A DNA stretch of 6,915 nt from Clostridiales bacterium (GTDB lineage Bacteria > Bacillota > Clostridia > Saccharofermentanales > UBA5734). The stretch is from positions 1 to 6,915 of the forward strand of contig SLHU01000120.1 in NCBI GenBank assembly GCA_007135995.1. Reading direction: 5' to 3'. The translations under genes were made by a program, and so were the position numbers. How positions within the stretch are numbered: position 1 is the first letter of the stretch; each line of letters begins with the position of its first letter. Positions 1 through 6,915 of the stretch are shown here, piece after piece. The notes under the pieces are model-generated. The model made no database searches and was not told where the DNA came from. It was given only the letters and a program-made list of their open reading frames with translations.

Positions 1-1710
1 CAGCACATTGCCAATAAACGCGCCCAGGTCCTTGGTTACATTCGCATAGATATTATTGCTGAAACGGCCGGAGCGGAAAGATAAAAATCCATTGACATCA
101 TTAATCACATGGATGATATCATCGTTTTTATCAAGAATCACCGATGGCGGCATGGTGGTTTTCATCGCCGCCATGAGTATTTTTTCCATTCTCGCGCTGT
201 TGACACTGCTGGCCGTTCCCTCGCGGCCAGCCAGTCCTTCCCCGGCATTGACCAAAGGTGACCGTGTCGGCGAGATGTCGAGCTCTTTGATTAATGGCGA
301 ACGGTAGCCTTGCTTAGCCTGGTATATCTTCCACTTCGTGCTGATCGTCTTGAAAGCCTGTTCCATCTCACCTAGCGATTCGCTGCTGCCCAAAAACAAA
401 TAACCGTCAGTTTTTAAGGAAAAGTAAAACCTTGAGAGCAGCTTTTGCTGTATCTCAGGTTTGAAATATATGAAAAGATTTCTGCAGACGATCAAATCAA
501 GTTTTGAAAAGGGCGGGTCCTTAATCACATTATGAGACGCGAAGACAATCGTCTTGCGGATGCTCTCATTAATCTGATAGCCACCCTCTCTTTTATCAAA
601 ATAGATACGCAGCAGATTCGGGTCAACATCGGCGGCAACACTGTCGCTGTAAAAACCGCTGGCAGCAGCTTCAATAGCATACCGGTCAATATCGGTCGCA
701 AAGATTTTCAGTTCGCAGTCAGGCTGATTGCCCCTCATGTACTGGTGGATCAGCATCGCGATTGAATAGACTTCTTCACCGGTTGAACAGCCGGTCAGCC
801 AGACTCGAATCAGCTTTTTCTCGTAGTTCAGGTTCGGAATCACCAGCTTGTTCATCACTTCAAACGCTTCGCTGTCGCGGAAAAAAGACGTCACACCAAT
901 CAGAATTTCCCGGTACAAGGTTTCTTTTTCTTTATCTGACTGGCGCAGCAGTTCAACATATTCACTGATACCGGCAATCTGGTTGATCATCAAACGCCGC
1001 TCAAGGCGCCGCATAATCGTGTTTTTTCTGTAGTACGAAAAATCGATGCCGGAGTAGTCTCTGATAATCAACGTTATTTTGGTCAGCAGATCCATGTCAT
1101 CTGTCAGCGGCGTGCCTTTGGCGATTTTCTGGTGAGGATGGCCGATAAAATCAATCAGCGCCTGCGGCATTTCCTCCGGCGGCAGGATGAAATCAACCAG
1201 ACCGGTAGAAATAGAACTCAGCGGCATGCCATCAAATTTGGCGCTTTCCTCGCTCTGGACGCAAAGCAGTCCGCCTTTTTCTTTAATCGCCCGGATCCCC
1301 AACGTGCCATCGGTCCCTGTGCCGGAAAGGATAATGCCAATCGCGTGATCTTCCTGGTCAATCGCGAGCGAGCGGAAAAACCGGTCAATCGGCAGGTTCA
1401 GCTTACTATTTTGATCAATCTCCTCCAGGTACAATTTGCCGTGGAAAATGCTCAGGTTTTTTCTGGGCGGTATGAGATAGATATTCCCCGGCAGTGTCTG
1501 CATGTCGTCTTCTATCACATGGATCGGCATTTTCGTATGCCTGGCCAGCAGCTCATTCATCAGACTCTTGTGATTAGGAGAAAGATGCTGGATCACAATA
1601 AAGATAAGATCCGCATCCTGGCGCATATTGATAAAAAATTTCTCAATTGCCTCCAGCCCGCCCGCAGAAGCACCAATGGCTACATAATACGTCTGTTTTT
1701 TAATTTCCAT
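1..1710 (-). CDS. CheB-CheR-PAS hybrid: protein-glutamate methylesterase / MCP methyltransferase, 3'-partial
   Basis: The visible 570 codons run off the left edge with no stop. Residues 1-190 are a CheB methylesterase domain with the expected triad: S15 in IGASAGG, H42 in IVIQHLSP and D134 in GTGTDGT. There is no receiver domain; the catalytic fold starts about seven residues from the initiator. Residues 200-465 are a CheR SAM-dependent methyltransferase, with TSFFRD (274-279), the SAM loop GCSTGEEVYS (307-316), ATDID (338-342) and CRNLFIYF (409-416). A polar linker at 468-507 leads to the start of a PAS-like domain (about 520-570, PPSVILDKNDDIIHV), where the window ends. CheR adds methyl groups from SAM to MCP glutamates and CheB removes them or deamidates glutamine; such hybrids often continue into more PAS, GGDEF or kinase domains, not visible here. 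The ATG at 1710 is chosen for its Shine-Dalgarno and its position just after the upstream stop. Both active sites look intact. Confidence 0.95.
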   Translation of the reverse strand, partial: MEIKKQTYYVAIGASAGGLEAIEKFFINMRQDADLIFIVIQHLSPNHKSLMNELLARHTKMPIHVIEDDMQTLPGNIYLIPPRKNLSIFHGKLYLEEIDQNSKLNLPIDRFFRSLAIDQEDHAIGIILSGTGTDGTLGIRAIKEKGGLLCVQSEESAKFDGMPLSSISTGLVDFILPPEEMPQALIDFIGHPHQKIAKGTPLTDDMDLLTKITLIIRDYSGIDFSYYRKNTIMRRLERRLMINQIAGISEYVELLRQSDKEKETLYREILIGVTSFFRDSEAFEVMNKLVIPNLNYEKKLIRVWLTGCSTGEEVYSIAMLIHQYMRGNQPDCELKIFATDIDRYAIEAAASGFYSDSVAADVDPNLLRIYFDKREGGYQINESIRKTIVFASHNVIKDPPFSKLDLIVCRNLFIYFKPEIQQKLLSRFYFSLKTDGYLFLGSSESLGEMEQAFKTISTKWKIYQAKQGYRSPLIKELDISPTRSPLVNAGEGLAGREGTASSVNSARMEKILMAAMKTTMPPSVILDKNDDIIHVINDVNGFLSFRSGRFSNNIYANVTKDLGAFIGNVL

Positions 1711-1713
1711 GTT

Positions 1714-4494
1714 TTAGTGCCCTTCGCTTTGCTCTGCTGGCAGTATGCTTTTTGCCGCTGCTTCTTGTTTGTTTTCATGCTTGCTGCCCAGTACCTTATC
1801 AACGAAAAACGTTGTAATATCAGGATCAAACTGTGTGCCGGCGCATCGCATCAGCTCATGGAGAGCCTCATCTTCGCTTAACGGTGTTCTATAGGTCCGG
1901 TCATGTGTCATCGCGTCATAGGCGTCCGCCACCGCGATAATTCTGGCTTCAACCGGAATCGCCTTTCCTTTCAGCCCGCTCGGATATCCGGAGCCGTCCC
2001 AGTGTTCGTGGTGGGCTGCCACGATATTGGCAATATCCTTATACTCATGCGTCGCGCTGAGAATGGTCGCGCTTTTCACCGGATGCTGTTTCATCAGATC
2101 CCATTCTTCGGCAGTGAGTTTGCCCGGTTTATTTAAAATGGCCTCACTGATACCAATTTTGCCGATATCATGCAAACTGGCCGCAACACTGATCAGGTTG
2201 ACCCGTTCAATGTCACATTGCATGGCCAGCGTGGCGGCCCTGCAGTATTTTCCCACCCGCCTGGAATGCTTTTGCTCTCGCGGGCTTTTTTGAAACAAGG
2301 TGCCCATAATTGATTTAATCAAGTGGCTGCGGTTGCTTCTCTCATTGTAATATTTTCTTTTGTAAACATAGTCCTCTGCTTCAATCATCAGGTCTTTGAG
2401 GCTGGACTGATCCTCATTTTGCACAGAACAGCCAAAAGAAATCGACAGGTAGACGCTGTGTTCTTTTTCATCGTTGATGATCACGTATTGGTTCATGACG
2501 GTTTCCAACTGGTTCGTCAGCGCGGCGGCTTTGGCCTCAGATGATTTTGTCAGAATAATACCGAATTTATCACCGCCCATGCGGGCCAGAATAAGCCCGG
2601 CACTTAGCTGTGCCTTGATGAGTGCTGTCGCCTCTTTAATCAGCAAATCACCTGCATGATGTCCCAGCGAATCGTTGACCATTTTGATGCCGTTGATATC
2701 ACCCAGGATAATCGCCAGCGGCTGGTTTTCTTTGTTGTTCAGCCTGGCGAACGCGTCCTCAAAATAGCGGCGGTTGTAGGCACCTGTCAGATAATCATGG
2801 TAAGCCAGATGCTCTACTTCTGCCAGATGTTGCTTTCGTTCACTTAAATCACGAAAAACCAGCACCACACCTGTTATGTCGCCCTGATCATTTCGGATAG
2901 GTGCAGCACTATCGGCGATTGGCTTTTCAGCGCCGTTTTTTGAGATAAGCGCTGTGTGATTCCCCAGTTCCACAATATGTCCGGTCCTGAGTACTTGTTC
3001 GACCAGATTATCGCAGCGAATACGTGTGTCTTCCAAAATCACGTGAAAAACAGTTTCAATCGGCTGTCCCTTAGCCTCTGCCTGCGGCCAGCCGGTCAGT
3101 TTTTCCGCAACTGCGTTCATCAGCACAACCCTGCCCTGATCATCTGTTGAAATAACACCATCCCCTACGGACATTAAAGTGGTTCTGAACCGTTCTTCTT
3201 CATTCAGCAGCTGCTGTTCCACGGTCTTGCGCCAGGTAATGTCCCGAATAAACTCAATTACCCCGTCCACCGCGCCTGTCTGATGATCCAACAAAGGATA
3301 GGCATGCACTTCCAGCCAACCGCTTTGCTGATCGTTTTGAATCAGCTGCTGCGTGCTGAAAGCGGGTTTTTTTGAAGCAATCGCTTGTATCGCCGGACAT
3401 TTTTCGCAAGGCTCCGACCGGTTCTGGTAAGCTTGATAACAGGCTTTACCATTCAAAGGCATAGACTGGCTGTAAAGCTGCTCCATCACGCGGTTTGCTT
3501 TTCTTATTGTTAAATCAGTGTTGAGTACACACATCCCGTCCTGTACGCTTTGAAATACATTGTTCAGCAGCTTCTCGCTTTTTTGCAGTGTCTTTTCGGC
3601 GTTGTTTCTTTCAATCGCCAGGCCGATCTGCCTGGCATAAATCTCAACCAACGTGTCTTTTTCAAAAGACATGTTTTCTGGCATGAGCAGCGTAAAATCA
3701 CCGATGACCGTTTTGTTTTTTTTCACTGTCACTGCAATGGTTTCTTTTACACCTAATACCGAAGTGAGTGTATCACATACAGCTTCGGGCAGATACCGGC
3801 CTGTGAAGTCGAATAAGGATGGAAACCGAATCATCGTCTTTTGACGCATAGAGCGAAGACTCAACGAATCCGGTTTCCAATGGCGGCCAATGAGATCCTC
3901 CCCCAGAATATTTGTGGTTTGCTTTAAAATATCTTTGTCACCGGCCGCAGAAACTGTTGTCTGCTGGTTTGTTTGGGGATTGTATCGATTAAATAAAACT
4001 ATTTTCGCGTCAGATATCTGCAGCATGGTATCTGCAATTTTCTGGTAGTCGAGTTTCCCGCCGAGCTGGCTTAAAAGTTCTTCAGATGTTTGTGATACTT
4101 GTTTTAAATCGCGTATTTGCCTGTACTCGTGGCTCAGATCGGTCACACAGGTGATAAAAGTTCCAGGTTCAGGCGAAAAAGCAGTGACCTTATACCATCT
4201 GTCAAGCGACTCGGAATACTGTTCAAATTCCTTTTCAACACCGTTTAAAGCAACTTCACCATAACAGGCTATCCAGTCAAACGCACTATCGCCTATTCCG
4301 GGAAGCACCTGAGTAACCGTTTTGCCGATAATATCAGCGCCCTTCATCCCGGTCATGTCTTCAAAGGATTTGTTCACTTCAAGATACCGGTAATCACAGG
4401 GGATGCCTGCTTTATCACAAATCATTTCATGGTAAGCATAGCCTGTCGGCGATTTTTCAACAATCTTGCTGTACATGTGATAATCCTTAAGCAT
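1714..4494 (-). CDS. PAS-GAF-PAS-PAS-GGDEF-HD-GYP c-di-GMP signalling protein
   Basis: A 926-residue protein without an evident signal peptide or membrane span, so probably cytoplasmic. In order: PAS (about 8-120), GAF (about 145-297), PAS with a Cys cluster (about 305-423; C352, C363, C366), PAS (about 432-553), GGDEF (about 560-715) and HD-GYP (about 735-905), then a polar tail. The GGDEF domain keeps the metal-binding D599 region (GDINGIKMVND) but has GGDKF at 640-644 instead of GGDEF/GGEEF, and SAGL where the inhibitory RxxD site would be, so cyclase activity is doubtful. The HD-GYP domain is complete: H775-D776, H804, H828-H829, D833, GYP 836-838 and D857 (ADAYDAMT). This predicts hydrolysis of c-di-GMP. 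ATG 4494 is preferred because GGGGGG precedes it by six bases. In-frame alternatives are 4500 (no spacer), 4476 (AAGGA seven bases upstream, also good) and 4572, which would lie upstream of the proposed promoter. It ends three bases before the CheB-CheR start. Confidence 0.93.
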   Translation of the reverse strand: MLKDYHMYSKIVEKSPTGYAYHEMICDKAGIPCDYRYLEVNKSFEDMTGMKGADIIGKTVTQVLPGIGDSAFDWIACYGEVALNGVEKEFEQYSESLDRWYKVTAFSPEPGTFITCVTDLSHEYRQIRDLKQVSQTSEELLSQLGGKLDYQKIADTMLQISDAKIVLFNRYNPQTNQQTTVSAAGDKDILKQTTNILGEDLIGRHWKPDSLSLRSMRQKTMIRFPSLFDFTGRYLPEAVCDTLTSVLGVKETIAVTVKKNKTVIGDFTLLMPENMSFEKDTLVEIYARQIGLAIERNNAEKTLQKSEKLLNNVFQSVQDGMCVLNTDLTIRKANRVMEQLYSQSMPLNGKACYQAYQNRSEPCEKCPAIQAIASKKPAFSTQQLIQNDQQSGWLEVHAYPLLDHQTGAVDGVIEFIRDITWRKTVEQQLLNEEERFRTTLMSVGDGVISTDDQGRVVLMNAVAEKLTGWPQAEAKGQPIETVFHVILEDTRIRCDNLVEQVLRTGHIVELGNHTALISKNGAEKPIADSAAPIRNDQGDITGVVLVFRDLSERKQHLAEVEHLAYHDYLTGAYNRRYFEDAFARLNNKENQPLAIILGDINGIKMVNDSLGHHAGDLLIKEATALIKAQLSAGLILARMGGDKFGIILTKSSEAKAAALTNQLETVMNQYVIINDEKEHSVYLSISFGCSVQNEDQSSLKDLMIEAEDYVYKRKYYNERSNRSHLIKSIMGTLFQKSPREQKHSRRVGKYCRAATLAMQCDIERVNLISVAASLHDIGKIGISEAILNKPGKLTAEEWDLMKQHPVKSATILSATHEYKDIANIVAAHHEHWDGSGYPSGLKGKAIPVEARIIAVADAYDAMTHDRTYRTPLSEDEALHELMRCAGTQFDPDITTFFVDKVLGSKHENKQEAAAKSILPAEQSEGH
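1720..1725 (-). promoter_or_regulatory. Ribosome binding site of the CheB-CheR gene, inside the preceding gene
   Basis: GAAGGG on the minus strand lies nine bases before the ATG at 1710. It sits within the last codons of the upstream sensor gene (...EGH-stop). Ribosomes ending at the TAA (1714-1716) would cover this site and the new start, which fits translational coupling. This is inferred from spacing only. Confidence 0.6.
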
Positions 4495-4500
4495 GTTCAT

Positions 4501-4506
4501 CCCCCC
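4501..4506 (-). promoter_or_regulatory. Ribosome binding site deciding the start of the sensor gene
   Basis: A run of six G on the minus strand lies six bases before ATG 4494. It directly abuts the ATG at 4500, which makes 4500 less likely. A competing AAGGA at about 4484-4488 sits seven bases before ATG 4476, so a protein six residues shorter is possible. Confidence 0.5.
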
Positions 4507-4517
4507 ATACGATGAAA

Positions 4518-4537
4518 AATGAAACAATGGTTTCATT
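4518..4537. repeat. Perfect 8+8 inverted repeat over the -10/+1 region
   Basis: AATGAAAC (4518-4525) and GTTTCATT (4530-4537) are perfect inverted copies around a four-base spacer. The repeat overlaps the last bases of the predicted -10 and the start point. It could be a repressor operator. If it is transcribed, the minus-strand copy is followed by a short T run and might form a weak leader hairpin. The structure is seen; the role is inferred. Confidence 0.5.
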
Positions 4538-4563
4538 ATATTGCAAATCAAACCACATTTCAG
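4535..4563 (-). promoter_or_regulatory. Sigma70/sigmaA-type promoter for the sensor and CheB-CheR genes
   Basis: Minus strand: the -10 is an exact TATAAT (4535-4540) and the -35 is CTGAAA (4558-4563; four of six match TTGACA), with a 17-base spacer. Transcription would start near 4528, giving a leader of about 34 bases before ATG 4494. No sigmaD/sigma28 motility-type promoter was seen in the gap. AT-rich intergenic DNA yields chance matches, so this is a prediction. Confidence 0.5.
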
Positions 4564-4673
4564 AAATATCATTGCTTAATTATCTAATTTGTGATATCTG
4601 ACAAGGATGCCGTCTCGTTCCAGTGCAAGGCATGCTATTTATACATAATTATATTGTGATTATCATTTTTCTT

Positions 4674-4710
4674 AAAATAAATGACCGGCCTGAGCGTACC
4701 CAGGCCGGTC
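4674..4710 (-). terminator. Rho-independent terminator of the MCP gene
   Basis: Minus strand: a perfect 10-bp GC-rich stem, GACCGGCCTG with CAGGCCGGTC (4683-4692 and 4701-4710), closes an eight-base loop and is followed by the T-rich run ATTTATTTT. It begins about 20 bases after the MCP stop codon. On the plus strand the stem is followed by no T run, so it works in the MCP direction only. It separates MCP transcription from the downstream promoter. Confidence 0.85.
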
Positions 4711-4730
4711 TGTCAGACTGATTTAAAAAA

Positions 4731-6915
4731 TTAATATTTACCAAAGTCGCCGTCATCGAGGCTGATATTCCTGGCAGGTTTTCCGGCGGGCAAGGCCGTT
4801 TGTTTTTGACGGGTCACACCTGCTTTTTGTTTTGTTCTTGTTTTTTCAGCCCTGAGACGGAACCGGGCGATCATTTCCTGGAGCAGATCGGCCTGGCCGG
4901 ACAGCTCTTCACTGGTCGCGGCGCTTTCCTCACTGGTTGCCGAGTTGGACTGTACCACCTGCGAGACCTGTTCTACACCCTGGTTCACCTGTGAGATCGC
5001 CGATGCCTGTTCATTGGACGCATTCGCGATTGAGCTGACCAGATCCGCGGCTTTCGCCACATCGTTGACAATTTGGCCCAGCGCCACAGCCGTTTTGTCG
5101 GCGATTTCCGTGCCGGCCTGTGCTTTGCTGATGGAGCCTTCGATCATCTCTGTGGTTTCTTTGGCCGCCTGGGCGCTTCTGGCCGCCAGGTTGCGGACTT
5201 CTTCTGCCACCACGGCAAATCCTTTGCCATGCTGGCCGGCTCTCGCGGCTTCTACGGCCGCGTTCAGCGCCAGGATATTCGTCTGGAACGCGATCTCGTC
5301 GATTACCTTGATAATTTTCGAGATATTGCTCGATGACACATTAATTTCTTCCATCGCGCTTTGCATATCCTGCATGCTGCTGTTGCCTTCTTCTGCCTGT
5401 GTCCTGGCCATCGTCGCCAGTTCATTGGCTTCATTGGCATTCAGCGCGTTCGTTTTTGTCTGCTCGGCAATCTCGTTGATCGACGCGGTCAGCTGCTCAA
5501 TAGAGCTCGCCTGCTCGGTCGCGCCTTGTGACAAGGCCTGGCTGCCGTCCGATACCTGGCTGGAACCGGCCGCCACTTGCTCGGCGGCGCTGTTCATCTC
5601 AAACAGCATATCGTTGAAGCTGTCAATAATCCGGTTCAGTGCTGCCTTGATCGGCGCGAAGTCTCCCAGATAATCAGCGTCAGCACTGACATCAAAGTTT
5701 GAGTTGGCCATTTCTGTCAGCACAGAGGCGATCTCTTCAATGTAGACACCCAGCGAATCAAGCGTACTGTTAAGCGCGCTTTTGATTTCAGCGTGGTCGC
5801 CCTGGTAATCGCCTTCTACCCGCTGCTGCAAATTGCCCTGCGACATTTCGCGCAAAACGCCTGAGGCCTCCTGCACCGGTTTGATCACCGCGTCGAGGGT
5901 CTGGTTGACACCAGACACAATCTGCTGGTAACCGCCGCTGAACTTCTGCGCGTCGCCGCGGGTCTCGAGCCGGCCTGCTACAGCCGCTTCTGTCAGCATC
6001 GCTGCTTCATTCACCAGATCATTAAGGACACCGACGACGTTTTTAAGACTGATCGCCATTACATCTTTTTCAGACATCACTTTGACATCAATGTCTAAAT
6101 TCCCCTGGGCAATATGCTGCGCAATTTCAGCGTCATGTTTGATATTATCAACCATTTTTCTAAAGGATTCAGCCAACTTGCCAATCTCGTCTTGCGAATG
6201 AACATTAATTGCTACATCGGTATCTCCCACTGCCAGCTTTGTGGCAACAGCTTCAATTTCCTTAATTGGTTTTGCCATGCCTTTGCCAAGGTATAAAACC
6301 AGCAGGACACTGATGAGGATGATGACCGCGACAATGATCAGGATAGTCACGAGCAGGCGATTGGCTCGCTGCAGCGCTTCGCTGCTGGCGACTTCTATGA
6401 CAAGACCGAGGTTCGTCGCGCCAATAGCAATGACTGACTTTGTTCCCAAAACAGTGTTGCCAATATAATCCGCATATACATCAGCCTGGTAAAAAGCATC
6501 GTTTCCCTGAGCGATTTGTGATGACAACGCCTCACTTGCGTATGAGTTAATGCTTTGGTTAAAAGCACCGCCCTGCGAAAAAGCGCCTAACCGGGTATTA
6601 GTATATAGAAGACCCTGATTATTAATCAGATAAGAATCAGCTGTCTGGCCTATTTTTTCAACACCATTATGAACCATTTGGTCAATGAGATCGATCGGCA
6701 GATACATGTTGACGGTTCCGATCACATCGCCGGTGCCGTTTTCACGCAGCGGCGTCGCGACCGTGATATAGTAATCATCAATGATGCCGGAATACTCAAA
6801 CTCAGAAATATTCTGCCTGCCGTTAATTGAATCCTGGAAATAATCCCTGATCGAATAATCGGCGCCTTCAATATTGTCTCTATATCTGCCAGACCCATAG
6901 ATGCCGATTCCATCA
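4731..6915 (-). CDS. Methyl-accepting chemotaxis protein with dCache sensor and HAMP array, 5'-partial
   Basis: The frame is open to the right edge, giving 727 visible residues. A GTG at 6725 is internal, because the 63 codons upstream of it continue the sensor domain ([14 protein letters not shown], then YYITVATPL). Residues 1-183 are the distal part of a double-Cache extracellular sensor; the first membrane span and N-terminus are outside the window. About 187-209 is a membrane helix ([20 protein letters not shown]). HAMP follows at about 211-263, then roughly four further HAMP-like units about 45 residues apart, then the methylation and signalling helices. The hairpin tip is the conserved [21 protein letters not shown] (split as [10 protein letters not shown] and [11 protein letters not shown], about 540-560), which contacts CheA and CheW. 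A basic linker leads to the C-terminal DDGDFGKY. No NWETF-type CheR tether is present. The ligand is not deducible from the visible part. Its own terminator follows the stop. Confidence 0.95.
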   Translation of the reverse strand, partial: DGIGIYGSGRYRDNIEGADYSIRDYFQDSINGRQNISEFEYSGIIDDYYITVATPLRENGTGDVIGTVNMYLPIDLIDQMVHNGVEKIGQTADSYLINNQGLLYTNTRLGAFSQGGAFNQSINSYASEALSSQIAQGNDAFYQADVYADYIGNTVLGTKSVIAIGATNLGLVIEVASSEALQRANRLLVTILIIVAVIILISVLLVLYLGKGMAKPIKEIEAVATKLAVGDTDVAINVHSQDEIGKLAESFRKMVDNIKHDAEIAQHIAQGNLDIDVKVMSEKDVMAISLKNVVGVLNDLVNEAAMLTEAAVAGRLETRGDAQKFSGGYQQIVSGVNQTLDAVIKPVQEASGVLREMSQGNLQQRVEGDYQGDHAEIKSALNSTLDSLGVYIEEIASVLTEMANSNFDVSADADYLGDFAPIKAALNRIIDSFNDMLFEMNSAAEQVAAGSSQVSDGSQALSQGATEQASSIEQLTASINEIAEQTKTNALNANEANELATMARTQAEEGNSSMQDMQSAMEEINVSSSNISKIIKVIDEIAFQTNILALNAAVEAARAGQHGKGFAVVAEEVRNLAARSAQAAKETTEMIEGSISKAQAGTEIADKTAVALGQIVNDVAKAADLVSSIANASNEQASAISQVNQGVEQVSQVVQSNSATSEESAATSEELSGQADLLQEMIARFRLRAEKTRTKQKAGVTRQKQTALPAGKPARNISLDDGDFGKY

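Noticed and set aside
1132..1881. 249-residue plus-strand open frame
   Set aside because: It spans the antisense of two real genes and their junction, and no protein family is recognisable.
4607..4640. Possible c-di-GMP riboswitch in the leader of the sensor gene
   Set aside because: The conserved core elements of the GEMM class are not seen, and the stretch lies upstream of the predicted transcript start.
4640..4655. Second TATAAT on the minus strand as an alternative promoter
   Set aside because: No acceptable -35 element lies 16-18 bases upstream, and the region adjoins the MCP terminator.
4664..4682. CodY-box-like sequence TATTTTAAGAAAAAT on the minus strand
   Set aside because: Three mismatches to the 15-base consensus in AT-rich DNA that overlaps the terminator T run and lies over 100 bases from the promoter; chance is the better explanation.
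4945..5673. 242-residue plus-strand open frame opposite the MCP
   Set aside because: Antisense shadow of the conserved MCP signalling domain; its product is an Ala/Ser/Ile-rich string with no recognisable domain.
4731..6725. GTG at 6725 as the MCP start
   Set aside because: The upstream in-frame codons encode good Cache sequence to the window edge, so the GTG is an internal Val codon.
6722..6913. 63-residue minus-strand open frame at the right edge
   Set aside because: It is out of frame with the MCP, whose Cache-domain sequence clearly continues through this stretch in another frame.

Overview
The window is a bacterial signal-transduction cluster with all three genes on the minus strand, so transcription runs from high to low coordinates. 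In that order they are a methyl-accepting chemotaxis protein (MCP) whose 5' end lies beyond the right edge, a large soluble PAS-GAF-PAS-PAS-GGDEF-HD-GYP protein, and a REC-less CheB-CheR-PAS hybrid whose 3' end lies beyond the left edge. The long plus-strand reading frames, including those at 1132-1881 and 4945-5673, are antisense shadows of these genes. I see no tRNA, rRNA, CRISPR array or mobile element.

Layout: 4731-6915 is the MCP (end of a double-Cache sensor, one membrane span, about five HAMP-like units, signalling hairpin, and a tail ending DFGKY). 4495-4730 is the only intergenic gap. It holds a GC-rich 10-bp hairpin terminator for the MCP, an AT-rich stretch with candidate operator-like repeats, a sigma70/sigmaA-type promoter with an exact TATAAT, and an 8+8 inverted repeat over the -10/+1 region. 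1714-4494 is the c-di-GMP-type sensor, with an intact HD-GYP phosphodiesterase and a degenerate GGDKF cyclase signature. 1-1710 is CheB-CheR-PAS. It starts three bases after the sensor's stop codon and in the same frame, so the two are almost certainly co-transcribed and probably translationally coupled.

Organism: the roughly half-GC coding DNA, AT-rich intergenic DNA, sigmaA-like promoter, purine-rich Shine-Dalgarno sites, Cys-cluster PAS domain and the MCP ending in DFGKY suggest an anaerobic motile Firmicute (Clostridia or Negativicutes). This is an inference from style, not an identification.

Working model (inference): the MCP is a membrane receptor feeding a chemosensory array. The CheB-CheR hybrid carries the two opposing receptor-modification activities, glutamate methylation and methylester removal, and is produced together with a cytoplasmic c-di-GMP hydrolase that reads intracellular signals through four sensory domains. 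The terminator and new promoter between the MCP and the other two genes indicate separate transcription, so neighbourhood alone does not prove that the hybrid modifies this MCP.
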